Positions 6,218-6,770 of a stretch of 6,770 nt of DNA are shown here, in pieces. The notes under the pieces were generated by a model. That model made no database searches and was not told where the DNA came from. It worked only from the letters and a program-made list of their open reading frames with translations. How positions within the stretch are numbered: the first letter of the stretch is position 1; every line of letters begins with the position of its first letter. Source of the stretch: Verrucomicrobiota bacterium (GTDB lineage Bacteria > Verrucomicrobiota > Verrucomicrobiia > Limisphaerales > UBA11320); assembly GCA_016871475.1 (NCBI GenBank), contig VHDG01000218.1:1-6770 (forward strand). Direction: 5' to 3'. Both the position numbers and the translations under genes were made by a program.

Positions 6218-6742
6218 ATGAGCTCAACCAGGAACAGAATTGACGCAATCCTTCTGTGGGTCGCCCAGGGATTTGGAGTGGGTCGCATACCCGTCGCCCC
6301 GGGAACCTTCGGATCAGTGCTGGGCATTCTCTGGTCGCTCCTTTTGTGCTGGAGCGGGTCGCTCATCCTCTACTCAATTTTCACCTTCGCTGGCCTCGGC
6401 TTGTGCGTTTGGATCTCTCATCACAGCGAGAGAATCATGGGCGAAAAAGATCCTGGTTCGGTGGTCATCGATGAAATCGCCGCGGTCCCCCTGTGCTTCC
6501 TCCCCACGCTCTGCATTGATGCTCTGCGCGGCGAGCCCTTCCCGACGGCGGAAGGCTTGTTGAAGGAATGGCACGGGGCATGGATCGTCCTCGCATTTCT
6601 GCTGTTCAGGGCCTTCGACATCTACAAGCCCGGACCCATTGCAAAGCTTCAAAACCTTCCGCGAGGGTGGGGAATTACAGCTGATGACGTCGCTGCCGCG
6701 GGGCTCGCCGGAGTTCTCCTGAGTCTTTCCCGGCTGAACTAA
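6218..6742 (+). CDS. pgpA: Phosphatidylglycerophosphatase A
   Basis: A membrane phosphatase that removes the terminal phosphate of phosphatidylglycerol phosphate, the product of the gene just upstream, to yield phosphatidylglycerol. From ATG 6218 it has 174 residues, the usual PgpA size. Family motifs in order: GFGVGRIPVAPGTFGS (18-33), DPGSVVIDEIAA (78-89, with D78, D85 and E86 as likely metal ligands), FRAFDIYKPGPI (130-141) and GWGITADDVAAAG (150-162). Hydrophobic stretches at about 34-66, 87-101 and 121-131, plus 158-170, agree with a multi-pass protein. The frame is open for 32 more codons upstream, but those overlap pgsA and precede the family N-terminus, so ATG 6218 is preferred. The 14-base gap to pgsA implies one operon. 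No frameshift or missing motif is seen. Confidence 0.94.
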   Translation: MSSTRNRIDAILLWVAQGFGVGRIPVAPGTFGSVLGILWSLLLCWSGSLILYSIFTFAGLGLCVWISHHSERIMGEKDPGSVVIDEIAAVPLCFLPTLCIDALRGEPFPTAEGLLKEWHGAWIVLAFLLFRAFDIYKPGPIAKLQNLPRGWGITADDVAAAGLAGVLLSLSRLN

Positions 6743-6749
6743 GCCGGAA
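6729..6749 (+). terminator. Hairpin across the pgpA stop codon, possible weak terminator
   Basis: CCGGCT (6730-6735) and AGCCGG (6742-6747) form a perfect 6-bp stem with loop GAACTA. With one bulged C it extends to TTCC/GGAA at the base. It includes the stop codon TAA 6740-6742. No U tract follows in the 21 remaining bases, so termination is doubtful and the window ends too soon to tell. Confidence 0.22.
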
Positions 6750-6770
6750 CGAGTCAATAGGACAGTGGAC

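Noticed and set aside
6196..6242. 15-codon open frame starting at ATG 6196 directly behind GGAGG
   Set aside because: GGAGG touches the ATG, leaving no spacing for ribosome binding, and it overlaps the pgsA end and pgpA start in a third frame.
5535..6248. 237-codon open frame on the minus strand across pgsA
   Set aside because: It lies wholly opposite well-recognised rimO/pgsA/pgpA coding sequence, is rich in Gly, Asp, Gln and Arg with no recognisable domain, and is best explained as an antisense shadow.
1..6770. CRISPR array, transposase, phage or defence genes
   Set aside because: No regularly spaced direct repeats and no matching protein motifs were seen on either strand.

Overview
The window reads as ordinary chromosomal DNA of a moderately GC-rich bacterium, most likely a member of the Verrucomicrobiota. 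This placement is an inference from the style of the short protein after the sigma factor (LLALKRHETPPPRF near its N-terminus resembles small membrane proteins that I associate with that phylum), from the general protein character and from the absence of recognisable Shine-Dalgarno sites. It was not checked by any search. All six genes lie on the + strand.

Positions 1-720 hold the 3' part of an ECF-type sigma factor gene, cut by the window edge, and three bases later a small one-pass membrane protein that is probably its regulatory partner. Positions 721-980 are a regulatory leader. It has a possible promoter overlapping a perfect inverted repeat, then a TPP riboswitch (about 792-914) with an extended P3 arm and an optional extra hairpin, then a candidate expression platform. 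The leader feeds thiC (981-2897), the radical-SAM enzyme that makes the pyrimidine half of thiamine, so thiamine pyrophosphate should feed back on its own synthesis here.

Positions 2967-3566 encode a MiaE-like diiron tRNA hydroxylase with an apparent non-ATG start. A 301-base gap follows (3567-3867). It contains nested inverted repeats around three small hairpins and may be a small repeat element or a structured leader.

Positions 3868-6742 form a tight three-gene cluster. It starts with rimO, the methylthiotransferase for ribosomal protein S12, here about 140 residues longer than the E. coli protein because of insertions. Next is pgsA, which overlaps the rimO stop by four bases, and then pgpA 14 bases further on. 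PgsA and PgpA catalyse consecutive steps of phosphatidylglycerol synthesis. The final 28 bases hold no gene, only the end of a small hairpin that spans the pgpA stop codon.

I do not see a defence system, mobile element with a transposase, CRISPR array or rRNA/tRNA gene. The least ordinary items are the thiC leader architecture, the insertions in RimO, the Cys-free putative anti-sigma protein, the miaE/rimO neighbourhood and the structured gap at 3567-3867.
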